Origin: Clostridium sp. UBA4746
GTDB taxonomy: Bacteria > Bacillota > Clostridia > Clostridiales > Clostridiaceae
Direction of reading: 5' to 3'
DNA: 8,475 nt
Assembly: GCA_002403785.1 (NCBI GenBank)
Contig: DHIM01000357.1
Coordinates: 1 to 8,475 of the forward strand
Part shown: in pieces, positions 1-5,892 of the stretch
Layout: the number at the start of each line of letters is the position of its first letter
How positions within the stretch are numbered: position 1 is the first letter of the stretch
Translations under genes and position numbers: made by a program
The notes under the pieces: model-generated
Databases searched by the model: none
What the model saw: only the letters and a program-made list of their open reading frames with translations
What the model was told of the DNA's origin: nothing

Positions 1-31
1 GCAGTATTTTTTGTTATCTAATAGGGCCCAT

Positions 32-640
32 TTAATACTTTCTGTAAATACCCACAAGTATACCCAAAATTGCACAGTCCTCAATTATAATAGGGGACAT
101 AGATGAATTTTCAGGTTGAAGTCTTATATGACCTTTTTCCTTGAAAAATCTTTTAATAGTTGCTTCATTATCAATTAGAGCTACAACTATATCGCCATTT
201 TTAGCTGTATTAATTTTTTCAATTATAGCAAGATCTCCATCTAATATTCCTGCTTCAATCATGCTACTACCAGAAACTTTAAGCATAAACAGTTCATTAT
301 TAGTTTTAGTAAAATTTAATGGTATAGTAAAAGTATCTTCAACATTCTCAACCGCGAGGATTGGCACCCCAGCCGTAATTTTTCCTATAATAGGTATATC
401 TATAAGTTCTTTTCTTATAACAGAATCCTTTAATAATTCAATTGCGCGAGGCTTGGTAGGGTCTCTACGTATATATCCTTTTTTTTCTAATCTTTCTAAA
501 TGACCATGAACAGTAGAGGTGGATTTTAATCCTACAGCCAAACATATTTCTCTTACTGAAGGTGGATATCCTTTTGATTGAACTTGATCCTTTATAAAAT
601 TATATATTTCACTTTGCTTATCTTTCTTTTGAGTTAACAT
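32..640 (-). CDS. lexA: LexA, SOS-response transcriptional repressor
   Basis: LexA represses DNA-damage genes; RecA filaments stimulate it to cut itself, which inactivates it. The 202-residue product has an N-terminal winged helix-turn-helix (about residues 1-68, with YPPSVREI and STSTVHGHLERLEKKGYI) and a C-terminal S24 peptidase domain. The Ala90-Gly91 cleavage site lies in ITAGVP, the nucleophile Ser126 in SGSSMI, and the general base Lys163 in ATIKRF, so it should self-cleave. Length matches the family. The frame stays open upstream to 700, but the ATG at 640 is chosen because AGAGGTG sits about six bases before it and the protein then begins like other LexA proteins. The gene is divergent from the Cys-rich protein gene and has a LexA box in its own promoter, so autoregulation is expected. 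Identity is very secure. Confidence 0.97.
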   Translation of the reverse strand: MLTQKKDKQSEIYNFIKDQVQSKGYPPSVREICLAVGLKSTSTVHGHLERLEKKGYIRRDPTKPRAIELLKDSVIRKELIDIPIIGKITAGVPILAVENVEDTFTIPLNFTKTNNELFMLKVSGSSMIEAGILDGDLAIIEKINTAKNGDIVVALIDNEATIKRFFKEKGHIRLQPENSSMSPIIIEDCAILGILVGIYRKY

Positions 641-665
641 AGAAACACCTCTCATTCGTAGTATA

Positions 666-694
666 ATTATACCATATAAGTGTAAAAACATCAA
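666..694 (-). promoter_or_regulatory. Sigma-A type promoter of lexA
   Basis: On the minus strand TTGATG (689-694) is followed after exactly 17 bases by a perfect TATAAT (666-671). Transcription would begin near 659, giving a leader of about 20 bases that carries the AGAGGTG ribosome site. This supports the lexA start at 640, because starts upstream of that would lie at or before the predicted transcript start. The call rests on motif match and spacing only. Confidence 0.7.
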
Positions 695-705
695 ACTCAT
701 GTTCT
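692..705 (-). promoter_or_regulatory. LexA operator (SOS box) overlapping the lexA -35
   Basis: The minus strand reads AGAACATGAGTTTG, that is GAAC-N4-GTTT, a near-palindrome of the Firmicute/clostridial LexA box type (GAAC-N4-GTTC/T). It overlaps the -35 hexamer of the lexA promoter, so bound LexA would block RNA polymerase and make lexA self-repressing. The divergent Cys-rich gene has its own promoter about 70 bases away and shows no second GAAC-N4-GTT box, so whether this site also controls that gene is unknown. Confidence 0.72.
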
Positions 706-773
706 ATTTTGGGGAATAGGTATAGGTGTTAACTATATAAAAACACAAAATACTTCACCAAAAATAATGATGT

Positions 774-802
774 TTGATTAATAGACTATTATTTGTTATA
801 AT
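774..802 (+). promoter_or_regulatory. Promoter of the Cys-rich protein gene
   Basis: TTGATT (774-779) and a perfect TATAAT (797-802) are separated by 17 bases on the plus strand. The transcript would start near 809, which leaves almost no leader for the first in-frame ATG at 811 but a normal 38-base leader for the ATG at 847. This helps decide the translation start of the gene. It is divergent from the lexA promoter. Confidence 0.65.
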
Positions 803-846
803 TATCTATTATGAAAGTATTTGAAATAAATGTAGTGGGGTGTTGT

Positions 847-1314
847 ATGTCCAAAAATTGTATATTTAATAATAAAAAGATTTGTACTGACTGTGGAGAA
901 TGTGAAGTCTGCGAATTAAATTCAAATAAGAAATGTGATAATTGTGGAAAATGTTTAGAACTCGAAGGATATGATGTTAAAGCTATAAAAATTGATGAAG
1001 TATTTGAGGATGCGGGAACTGGAAAGTTAGATGATGATATTTATAATACAGATGTAATTGGTGAACCTGTTGCCGACGAAGATAATACGGGAAATAAGAA
1101 TGATGAAATAGCAAAAAATTATGACTATGATTCATTTTTAGCTGAGGAAGAACTTTCAAAGTTAAACAAGGATAAATATATTCCTGAAAATAATGAAGTA
1201 TGGGAATTCATAGAGGACATAGATGGTGCAAAAGAGTTACTTGAGGATGAAGAAGATAACTCGGAATTTCTTCAAGAGAAATTCCCAGGACTTATAAGAC
1301 TAAAAAAAATATAA
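847..1314 (+). CDS. Small Cys-rich, acidic protein beside lexA; possible metal or Fe-S binder
   Basis: Function is not known. The 155-residue product has eight cysteines in its first 36 residues: Cys5, then CxxCxxCxxC (13, 16, 19, 22) and CxxCxxC (30, 33, 36). Two copies of a CxxCGxC unit (CTDCGEC and CDNCGKC) form a small internal repeat. This could hold zinc as a paired knuckle or carry an Fe-S centre. The remainder is very acidic (many Asp/Glu, e.g. DDDIYNTD and LLEDEEDN), with no membrane segment or signal peptide, so it is probably cytoplasmic. The ATG at 847 is preferred over 811 because GGGGTG lies five bases before it and the predicted transcript starts near 809. I recall similar small proteins near lexA in other clostridia, which suggests a conserved pairing, but that comes from memory and no search was run. 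A perfect terminator follows the stop codon. Confidence 0.85.
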   Translation: MSKNCIFNNKKICTDCGECEVCELNSNKKCDNCGKCLELEGYDVKAIKIDEVFEDAGTGKLDDDIYNTDVIGEPVADEDNTGNKNDEIAKNYDYDSFLAEEELSKLNKDKYIPENNEVWEFIEDIDGAKELLEDEEDNSEFLQEKFPGLIRLKKI

Positions 1315-1350
1315 GCAGAGTGTAATTCACATGGCTTTATAGTGCTAGAA

Positions 1351-1390
1351 AGTATATATTACCACGATTGTGGTAATATATACTTTTTTT
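1351..1390 (+). terminator. Rho-independent terminator after the Cys-rich protein gene
   Basis: A perfect 15-bp stem (1351-1365 with 1370-1384) with a four-base loop GATT is followed at once by a run of seven T on the plus strand. It lies 36 bases after the stop codon. On the minus strand the same hairpin follows the tyrosine recombinase stop, but the tail there (TTCTAGC) is poor in T, so termination in that direction is probably weaker. Confidence 0.92.
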
Positions 1391-2390
1391 ATTGTTCATC
1401 AGAAAGGGGGTTTGATTTAACCGCATTTCGTAATTTTTCATTATCTGCATGAGTATATATTTGAGTAGTAGAAATGTTTTCATGTCCCAAAATTTCTTGC
1501 AAACTCCTAATATCGACATTACCATATTTATACATAAGAGTAGCTGAAGTATGCCTTAACTTATGGGGAGTATATTTGTTTTTATTAAGTCCTGCATCTC
1601 CTATGTGCTTTTTCACAATTCTTTCTACAGTTCTTTTATTAATTCTTCCAAATTTGCCACTGATAAAAAGGGCATCCTTGTCCTCGATATGAATCTTATC
1701 TATGTTCATATATCTAATTGGTAAATATTTATGAATAGCTCTCAATGAAGCGTTGTTTAAATAAATTGTACGCTGTTTATTTCCTTTTCCAATAATAGAT
1801 AATGTATCATCTTTCATATCAGATAAATTGATACCGCAAAGTTCTGACAGTCTTATGCCACAGTTTAAAAATAATGTAATAATGCTATGGTCACGAATAG
1901 AATGCTTATCTCTAGAGAGTGTAGCTTCAAGTAAAGTCTTGCTTTCATCTAAAGTTAGAAAAACGGGACTTCGCTTGCCAAGTTTTGGTGACTCTAGATC
2001 TATTGTTGGGTCTATTGTTAGCACTTTAGCCTTTGTGGTTAGATACTTAAATAGGGACTTTATAGATGCTATTTTTCTTGCTTTAGCATAGTTCCCATTA
2101 GCTCTATATTTACCAAGATAGGAGACAAATGCATATAGATCTTGTAATTCAAGTGTTTTTAATGTATCTATGGTTAGGTCACTAATAGTAATTTTCTCAA
2201 GCGGCAAGGCCTTATCTGATGGTACTAAACCTTTATACATTTTTATAAACTTTAATAGTAATGACAAATCGGCAGTATACGCAATTATAGTATTAATGGA
2301 ACAGCCTTTAATCGTAGATAAATAATTAAAATAATCATTTAGGAACTTTGGGATTTCATTATTATAAATACCATTTATATCTGATTTCAT
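1389..2390 (-). CDS. Tyrosine site-specific recombinase, XerC/XerD-like
   Basis: This enzyme cuts and rejoins DNA at specific sites through a 3'-phosphotyrosine intermediate. The 333-residue product has an N-terminal SAM-like core-binding domain (about 14-120) and a C-terminal catalytic domain (about 140-325). All six active-site residues are present: Arg180 (GIRLSE), Lys202 (GKGNKQR), His276 and Arg279 (HKLRH), His303 (LGHENIS) and the nucleophile Tyr312 (TQIYTH). It is therefore probably active. Length is slightly above typical XerC/XerD (about 300), mainly from a longer N-terminal part. The ATG at 2390 has an ideal GGAGGT five bases upstream; a TTG at 2402 is rejected because it precedes that site. 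The gene stands alone between two terminators with a long palindrome over its promoter. It could be a housekeeping dif-type Xer protein or a recombinase serving a local target; the sequence does not decide. Confidence 0.93.
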   Translation of the reverse strand: MKSDINGIYNNEIPKFLNDYFNYLSTIKGCSINTIIAYTADLSLLLKFIKMYKGLVPSDKALPLEKITISDLTIDTLKTLELQDLYAFVSYLGKYRANGNYAKARKIASIKSLFKYLTTKAKVLTIDPTIDLESPKLGKRSPVFLTLDESKTLLEATLSRDKHSIRDHSIITLFLNCGIRLSELCGINLSDMKDDTLSIIGKGNKQRTIYLNNASLRAIHKYLPIRYMNIDKIHIEDKDALFISGKFGRINKRTVERIVKKHIGDAGLNKNKYTPHKLRHTSATLMYKYGNVDIRSLQEILGHENISTTQIYTHADNEKLRNAVKSNPLSDEQ

Positions 2391-2408
2391 GATTACCTCC
2401 AAAATACG

Positions 2409-2446
2409 TAATAATGTCGTGAAACTTACATTTCACGACATTATTA
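2409..2446. repeat. Perfect 16-bp-arm palindrome in front of the tyrosine recombinase
   Basis: Arms 2409-2424 (TAATAATGTCGTGAAA) and 2431-2446 are perfectly complementary and flank the six-base centre CTTACA. The element ends 18 bases before the recombinase start codon. Two inverted arms around a six-base spacer is the geometry of tyrosine recombinase core sites, so it could be a recombination site or an autoregulatory operator. It covers the likely -10 and transcript start, so a full RNA hairpin would not be transcribed from that promoter and a role as a DNA-binding site is favoured. There is no T-run on either side, so it is not a typical terminator. The outer 11 bases of each arm recur at 6656-6688. 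Confidence 0.8.
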
Positions 2447-2448
2447 TA
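2443..2448 (-). promoter_or_regulatory. Candidate -10 element of the recombinase promoter
   Basis: The minus strand carries a perfect TATAAT about 53 bases upstream of the start codon at 2390. No good -35 hexamer is visible at 16-18 bases upstream, so this is a partial promoter call. The hexamer overlaps the outer end of the palindrome, so any protein bound there would compete with RNA polymerase. Confidence 0.4.
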
Positions 2449-2563
2449 CTACAAAAGAGGGGGTAAAATCATGCTTTTTTAAATGATTATAAATTAATTT
2501 TTTATTTTTATAAAATTCTTATTAAATATATTCATTTTCACCTAATAATTTAATTGGTTAAAA

Positions 2564-2603
2564 TTAAGAAGCTATCAGTTTAGTATGACTGATAGCTTCT
2601 TAA
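2564..2603 (-). terminator. Rho-independent terminator after purB
   Basis: A perfect 16-bp stem (2564-2579 with 2588-2603) with an eight-base loop lies 26 bases beyond the purB stop. On the minus strand it is followed by a T-rich tail (TTTTAACC). It separates purB from the recombinase gene, so the two are independent transcripts. Confidence 0.85.
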
Positions 2604-2629
2604 GCTTAATTTATATCAAATATCATATA

Positions 2630-4060
2630 TTATACGTTTATAGAAGTTTCTACGCCCAAAGCTTCTTTGTTAGCGGCAATTATTGGATTTACATACTCAT
2701 CTATAAAATCTACTACTTGACTTGGAGCTCTACCCACAAATTTAATTGGGTCAATTACAGCTATAATTTCTTCTTTTGACATCTTAAAGCTCGTATCCTT
2801 AATAATTCTTTCTATAAGATCATTACTTAAGCCTTCTTCTTTAACACGCCTTGCTGCAGCCATAGAATGAACTCTAATGCTTTCATGAAGCTCCTGTCTG
2901 TCCCCGCCCCTTTTAACAGCTTCCATAAGGATATTTTCAGTAGCCATAAAGGGTAGCTCATTATTTACATGAGTAGTAATTACTTTTTCATATACAACCA
3001 GGTTTCCAGCTATATTCATATATAAATTTAACACTCCATCAAGTGCTAAAAAAGCTTCAGCTACAGATATTCTCTTATTAGCTGAATCATCCAATGTTCT
3101 TTCAAACCATTGTGTTGCTGCTGTTATAGCAGGATTAAGTGAATCTACTATAATATATCTTGCTAAAGAACTAATTCGCTCAGAACGCATAGGATTTCTT
3201 TTGTATGCCATTGCAGAGGATCCAATTTGTTTTTTTTCAAAAGGTTCTTCTACTTCTTTCATGCTTTGAAGTATTCGTAAATCATTACTAAATTTATATG
3301 CACTTTGAGCTATTTCTGAAAGTGTATTTAAAATTATAGAGTCTACTTTTCTAGAATAAGTTTGACCTGTAACTGGATATGTATTCTCAAAGCCCATTTT
3401 ATTCGCTACATATTTATCTAAGTCTTTAACTTTCTTCTCATCATTATCAAATAAGTTCATAAAACTAGCCTGGGTTCCTGTAGTTCCTTTTACTCCTAGT
3501 AATTTGATATTATCAATTACGAAGTCTAAATTCTCAAGATCCATTACTAGATCTTGAATCCATAAAGTTGCTCTTTTACCCACAGTAGTTAATTGTGCTG
3601 GCTGTAGATGAGTATAACCCAAAGTAGGAATATCTTTATACTTTAATGCAAATTTTGAAGATTTACTAATTACATTAACCAATTTCTTCTTAATTAATAA
3701 TAAAGCATTTTTCATTATTATTAAGTCGGTATTATCACCTACATAGCAGCTAGTAGCTCCTAAATGAATTATCCCCTTTGCATTGGGACATTGGACACCG
3801 TATGCATATACATGGCTCATTACATCATGTCGTATTTCTTTTTCTTTTTCTTCAGCCACTTCATAATTTACATTATCTTCATAGGATTTAAGTTCTTTAA
3901 TTTGATCTTCTGTTATATTAAGTCCTAATAATTTTTCACCTTCAGCTAAAGCAACCCATAGCTTTCTCCAAGTTTTAAACTTCATATCATCTGAAAATAA
4001 AAAACTCATTTCTTTTGATGCATATCTACTGTTTAATGGTGTGTTATAAGTATTTCTCAT
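2630..4060 (-). CDS. purB: Adenylosuccinate lyase
   Basis: PurB removes fumarate twice in purine synthesis: from SAICAR to give AICAR, and from adenylosuccinate to give AMP. It works as a cytoplasmic homotetramer of the fumarase/aspartase superfamily. The 476-residue protein has the expected three conserved regions: RHDVMSHV around His78, TLGYTHLQPAQ with the catalytic His151, and the mobile signature loop GSSAMAYKRNPMRSERI starting at Gly280, with the catalytic serine at 281/282. The loop and the overall length resemble the type that includes human ADSL more than the shorter B. subtilis enzyme. The Pro usual in SSxMPxK is Ala285 here. The start at 4060 is set by GGAGG six to seven bases upstream; the open frame to 4105 has no such site. 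The gene is alone, with its own terminator, and a PurBox-like sequence lies upstream. Confidence 0.97.
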   Translation of the reverse strand: MRNTYNTPLNSRYASKEMSFLFSDDMKFKTWRKLWVALAEGEKLLGLNITEDQIKELKSYEDNVNYEVAEEKEKEIRHDVMSHVYAYGVQCPNAKGIIHLGATSCYVGDNTDLIIMKNALLLIKKKLVNVISKSSKFALKYKDIPTLGYTHLQPAQLTTVGKRATLWIQDLVMDLENLDFVIDNIKLLGVKGTTGTQASFMNLFDNDEKKVKDLDKYVANKMGFENTYPVTGQTYSRKVDSIILNTLSEIAQSAYKFSNDLRILQSMKEVEEPFEKKQIGSSAMAYKRNPMRSERISSLARYIIVDSLNPAITAATQWFERTLDDSANKRISVAEAFLALDGVLNLYMNIAGNLVVYEKVITTHVNNELPFMATENILMEAVKRGGDRQELHESIRVHSMAAARRVKEEGLSNDLIERIIKDTSFKMSKEEIIAVIDPIKFVGRAPSQVVDFIDEYVNPIIAANKEALGVETSINV

Positions 4061-4109
4061 ATTTTGCCTCCATACGTACATATTAAGATATAAAACAAAT
4101 TTCATTCAT

Positions 4110-4138
4110 ATTATAACATACAATATTACTAATAGTAA
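4110..4138 (-). promoter_or_regulatory. Probable purB promoter
   Basis: The minus strand has a perfect TATAAT (4110-4115) with TTACTA (4133-4138) 17 bases upstream. Only three of six bases match the -35 consensus, so an activator or extended contacts may matter. The transcript would start near 4103, giving a leader of about 43 bases. No riboswitch-like structure fits in so short a leader. Confidence 0.55.
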
Positions 4139-4142
4139 CGAA

Positions 4143-4155
4143 AATGTTCGTATAT
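4143..4155 (-). promoter_or_regulatory. PurBox-like sequence upstream of purB
   Basis: The minus strand reads ATATACGAACATT, which matches 12 of 13 positions of the Bacillus PurR PurBox (AWWWCCGAACWWT). It lies a few bases upstream of the -35 of the purB promoter, a location used by PurR sites. The extended sequence is also a short palindrome (ACGAA-N4-TTCGT, 4139-4151). In Bacillus two inverted PurBoxes about 16 bases apart are usual; I see no convincing second box, so the call is tentative. Confidence 0.4.
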
Positions 4156-4306
4156 CTTACTTGTACTTTTTGTAATATTATTTAGTACTAGATATATCTA
4201 CTTTATATTATATTCGCTTTATAAAAAATATTAAATAGTTCTAAAATGTTATATTTATAATATAATTTATACAAATAGAATAATTATATTAGTCTGGGGG
4301 GTAATT

Positions 4307-4513
4307 ATGTATAAACTTAATAATATAGACAAACTATCATTCATATTTGTGTTGATTGGTGCTTTAAATTGGGGACTTTTAGGGTTGCTGAATTTTAATT
4401 TAGTTAGCGTTATCTTTGGAGGTATTCCATTCCTTGCTAGAATAATATACATACTAGTAGGATTATCTGCAGTTAATATCATTGTTTTCATATTTAGAAG
4501 TAAAAGGGACTAG
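4307..4513 (+). CDS. DUF378 family small membrane protein (YuzA-like)
   Basis: This 68-residue protein is predicted to sit in the cytoplasmic membrane with two helices (about residues 10-29 and 43-63) joined by a short loop. It has the family marks GALNWGLLGL in helix 1, an FGG turn near residue 38, and LARIIYILVGL entering helix 2, and it ends in a basic tail (RSKRD). Length is normal for DUF378. No biochemical role is known for the family. The ATG at 4307 follows GGGGGG by five bases, a strong if unusual ribosome site. A possible -10 (TATAAT, 4261-4266) lies 40 bases upstream without a clear -35. It is divergent from purB and converges on the alkyltransferase-like gene, sharing a terminator with it, so it is a single-gene transcript. 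Confidence 0.9.
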   Translation: MYKLNNIDKLSFIFVLIGALNWGLLGLLNFNLVSVIFGGIPFLARIIYILVGLSAVNIIVFIFRSKRD

Positions 4514-4561
4514 CTCATACTTTCTATTAATACTATCCTTGATAGATTACTATTAGTAGTA

Positions 4562-4593
4562 AAAATGCTCCATATATTGTTATGGAGTATTTT
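4562..4593. terminator. Bidirectional terminator between convergent genes
   Basis: A 13-bp stem (4562-4574 with 4581-4593, one G-T pair) with a six-base loop lies between the stop of the DUF378 gene on the plus strand and the stop of the alkyltransferase-like gene on the minus strand. Each side carries a T-rich run in its own direction (ATTTTAATC on plus, CATTTTTACT on minus), so it can end both transcripts. Confidence 0.8.
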
Positions 4594-4604
4594 AATCTAA
4601 GCAA

Positions 4605-4943
4605 TTATAATCCAAAATCATTTTTCTTAAAGCTTTCGCTCTGATGAAATTGATATTCATTTAGATTTATACTGTTATTGCTAGTGAATATGATACCTTC
4701 ACTCTCGAGAAACAACTTTTGCAAATTGTTAGACTCATAATCCTTTATGCTAATCTGCCCTTTTGAATTTATAACTCTGTGCCAAGGAAGTTTATATTTT
4801 TCACTTAAGGTGTGAAGAACTCTGGCTACCTGCCTAGCTCCTCTTCGGTTTCCAGCAAGCGATGCAATTTGACTATACGTCATTACTTTGCCTTCAGGTA
4901 TGCCTTTTATAATTTTTACTGCGTTTTCTGTAAAAGGCTCCAT
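4605..4943 (-). CDS. Alkyltransferase-like protein (ATL), DNA alkylation damage sensor
   Basis: ATL proteins share the DNA-binding fold of O6-alkylguanine-DNA alkyltransferase but cannot accept the alkyl group; they bind O6-alkylguanine, flip it out and recruit nucleotide excision repair. The 112-residue product carries PWHRVI with Trp54 where true alkyltransferases have the acceptor Cys (PCHRV). Tyr23 in MTYSQIA and the intercalating Arg37 in GARQVARVLHTL are present, as expected for base flipping. The usual N-terminal alkyltransferase domain is absent, also normal for ATL. It should not be annotated as a methyltransferase. The ATG at 4943 is chosen because AGGGGTG lies seven bases upstream; the frame open to 4973 has no such site. 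The last 25 residues or so look family-variable. It lies 46 bases after the Nudix remnant and may share its transcript. Confidence 0.93.
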   Translation of the reverse strand: MEPFTENAVKIIKGIPEGKVMTYSQIASLAGNRRGARQVARVLHTLSEKYKLPWHRVINSKGQISIKDYESNNLQKLFLESEGIIFTSNNSINLNEYQFHQSESFKKNDFGL

Positions 4944-4989
4944 TTGAATCACCCCTATTATATATAATTGCAATTCATGAACTTTAAAG

Positions 4990-5208
4990 TTATACTTCCC
5001 TAATAGATTTACAGTTATTAATAAAATTAATTACATAAGGTAATTCCTGATACTTAAAGAAGGATTTATCTTTAACCATATGTTCTAATTTATTAAGGGA
5101 CACCCACCGTAGATCGCTGACTTCTTCTACCTGGAATACAGCTGATGAAGTATTAACTTCTCCAGTTTTATTACCTCTAATATTATAAATATCATATAAT
5201 TCAGCCAT
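4990..5208 (-). pseudogene. Nudix hydrolase remnant lacking the Nudix box (internal deletion)
   Basis: The 72-residue product joins two pieces of a Nudix (NDP-X pyrophosphohydrolase) protein. Residues 1-18 (MAELYDIYNIRGNKTGEV) resemble the N-terminal strand of isopentenyl-diphosphate-isomerase-like Nudix enzymes. From about residue 26, VFQVEEVSDLRWVSLNKL resembles the segment found well after the catalytic box. Everything between, including the GX5EX7REUXEEXGU motif that binds metal, is missing; I estimate roughly 80-90 residues lost. The reading frame is still open with a normal ATG and an AGGA site upstream, so a short protein could be made, but it cannot be a working Nudix hydrolase. It lies between the GNAT and ATL genes on the same strand. 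That it derives from a full-length gene by in-frame deletion is inference. Confidence 0.75.
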
Positions 5209-5282
5209 CCTATATCCTACTTTCTATGTAATTGTATTAAGTATAAGTATTGCATTATTATATAATATACAAAAAATATTAT

Positions 5283-5795
5283 TTAACCATCAATTGGATT
5301 TTTAGGTCCTTCAAGGTCTAATTGATAAAAAACAAGATTAAGCCACTTTCCGAATTTAAATCCTGCCTTATTTATCCTGCCTGTATACTTGAACCCTAAT
5401 TTTTCATGCATCTTTATACTTTTTTCATTAGATTCATCAATTCCAGCCACCATAGTTGCAAATTCTCTTTCATTAATAATTCGTATTAGTTCTTTAGTTA
5501 GTAGCGTTCCTGTGCCTTTGTTTCTGTATTTACCATCAACATAAATAGAGTGTTCAACAGTGTATTTATATGCGGGCCATGCTCTGAATGGTCCATATGT
5601 AGCAAAGCCGATAACTTTATTGTTTTCTTCAACCACAATAATAGGATATCCCTCTAGTTTCTTCTTTTCAAACCATTGCTTTCTATCATCAATCGCGTGA
5701 GCGTTATAATCATATATTGCTGTTGTATTTAAAATAGCATCATTATAAATTTCTAAAATATCAATTAAATCATTTTCTACCGCTTCCCTTATCAT
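5283..5795 (-). CDS. GNAT N-acetyltransferase, PAT/MnaT (YncA)-like
   Basis: This family moves an acetyl group from acetyl-CoA to a small amine; near relatives acetylate phosphinothricin, methionine sulfoximine or methionine sulfone. The 170-residue protein is a single GNAT domain of usual length. It starts MIREAVENDL, has FATYGPFRAWPAYKYTVEHS in the middle, and carries the acetyl-CoA pyrophosphate loop RNKGTG at 91-96 after strand HSIYV. ESNEKSIKMHEKLGF (121-135) and GFKFGKWLNLVFYQ near the end are typical of the subfamily. The exact substrate cannot be read from sequence. The ATG at 5795 is chosen because GAGAGGGG lies seven bases upstream; the frame extends to 5864 without a ribosome site. 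It follows the serine recombinase by 97 bases and precedes the Nudix remnant by 74 bases. Confidence 0.92.
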   Translation of the reverse strand: MIREAVENDLIDILEIYNDAILNTTAIYDYNAHAIDDRKQWFEKKKLEGYPIIVVEENNKVIGFATYGPFRAWPAYKYTVEHSIYVDGKYRNKGTGTLLTKELIRIINEREFATMVAGIDESNEKSIKMHEKLGFKYTGRINKAGFKFGKWLNLVFYQLDLEGPKNPIDG

Positions 5796-5862
5796 TTTTA
5801 TACCCCTCTCACAATCAAAAGCTGTTACTAAACATTGTTTTAAATCAATTCTTCTGTACAAC

Positions 5863-5892
5863 ATTATACAACAGTTCTGCTTTTTTTATTAA
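5863..5892 (-). promoter_or_regulatory. Weak candidate promoter of the GNAT gene
   Basis: On the minus strand a perfect TATAAT (5863-5868) lies 67 bases before the GNAT start, with TTAATA (5887-5892) 18 bases further upstream. The -35 is poor. If used, the GNAT gene and the genes after it would be transcribed separately from the serine recombinase. Confidence 0.35.

Noticed and set aside
141..503. Plus-strand open frame of 120 codons
   Set aside because: It runs antisense through lexA, has no ribosome site, and its composition follows from the opposite coding strand.
1337..1525. Minus-strand open frame of 62 codons at the end of the recombinase
   Set aside because: It overlaps the recombinase in another frame and crosses the terminator; no start signal.
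2409..2446. Reading the palindrome in front of the recombinase as a terminator
   Set aside because: There is no T-run on either side and it lies over the promoter, upstream of the gene rather than after one.
4139..4155. Possible second LexA box (GAAC followed by GTT) upstream of purB
   Set aside because: The spacing is six bases, not four, and purB is not an SOS gene; the PurBox reading fits better.
4540..4562. Small hairpin TTACTA-TTAG-TAGTAA before the shared terminator
   Set aside because: Only six AT-rich pairs; it adds nothing beyond the stronger hairpin beside it.
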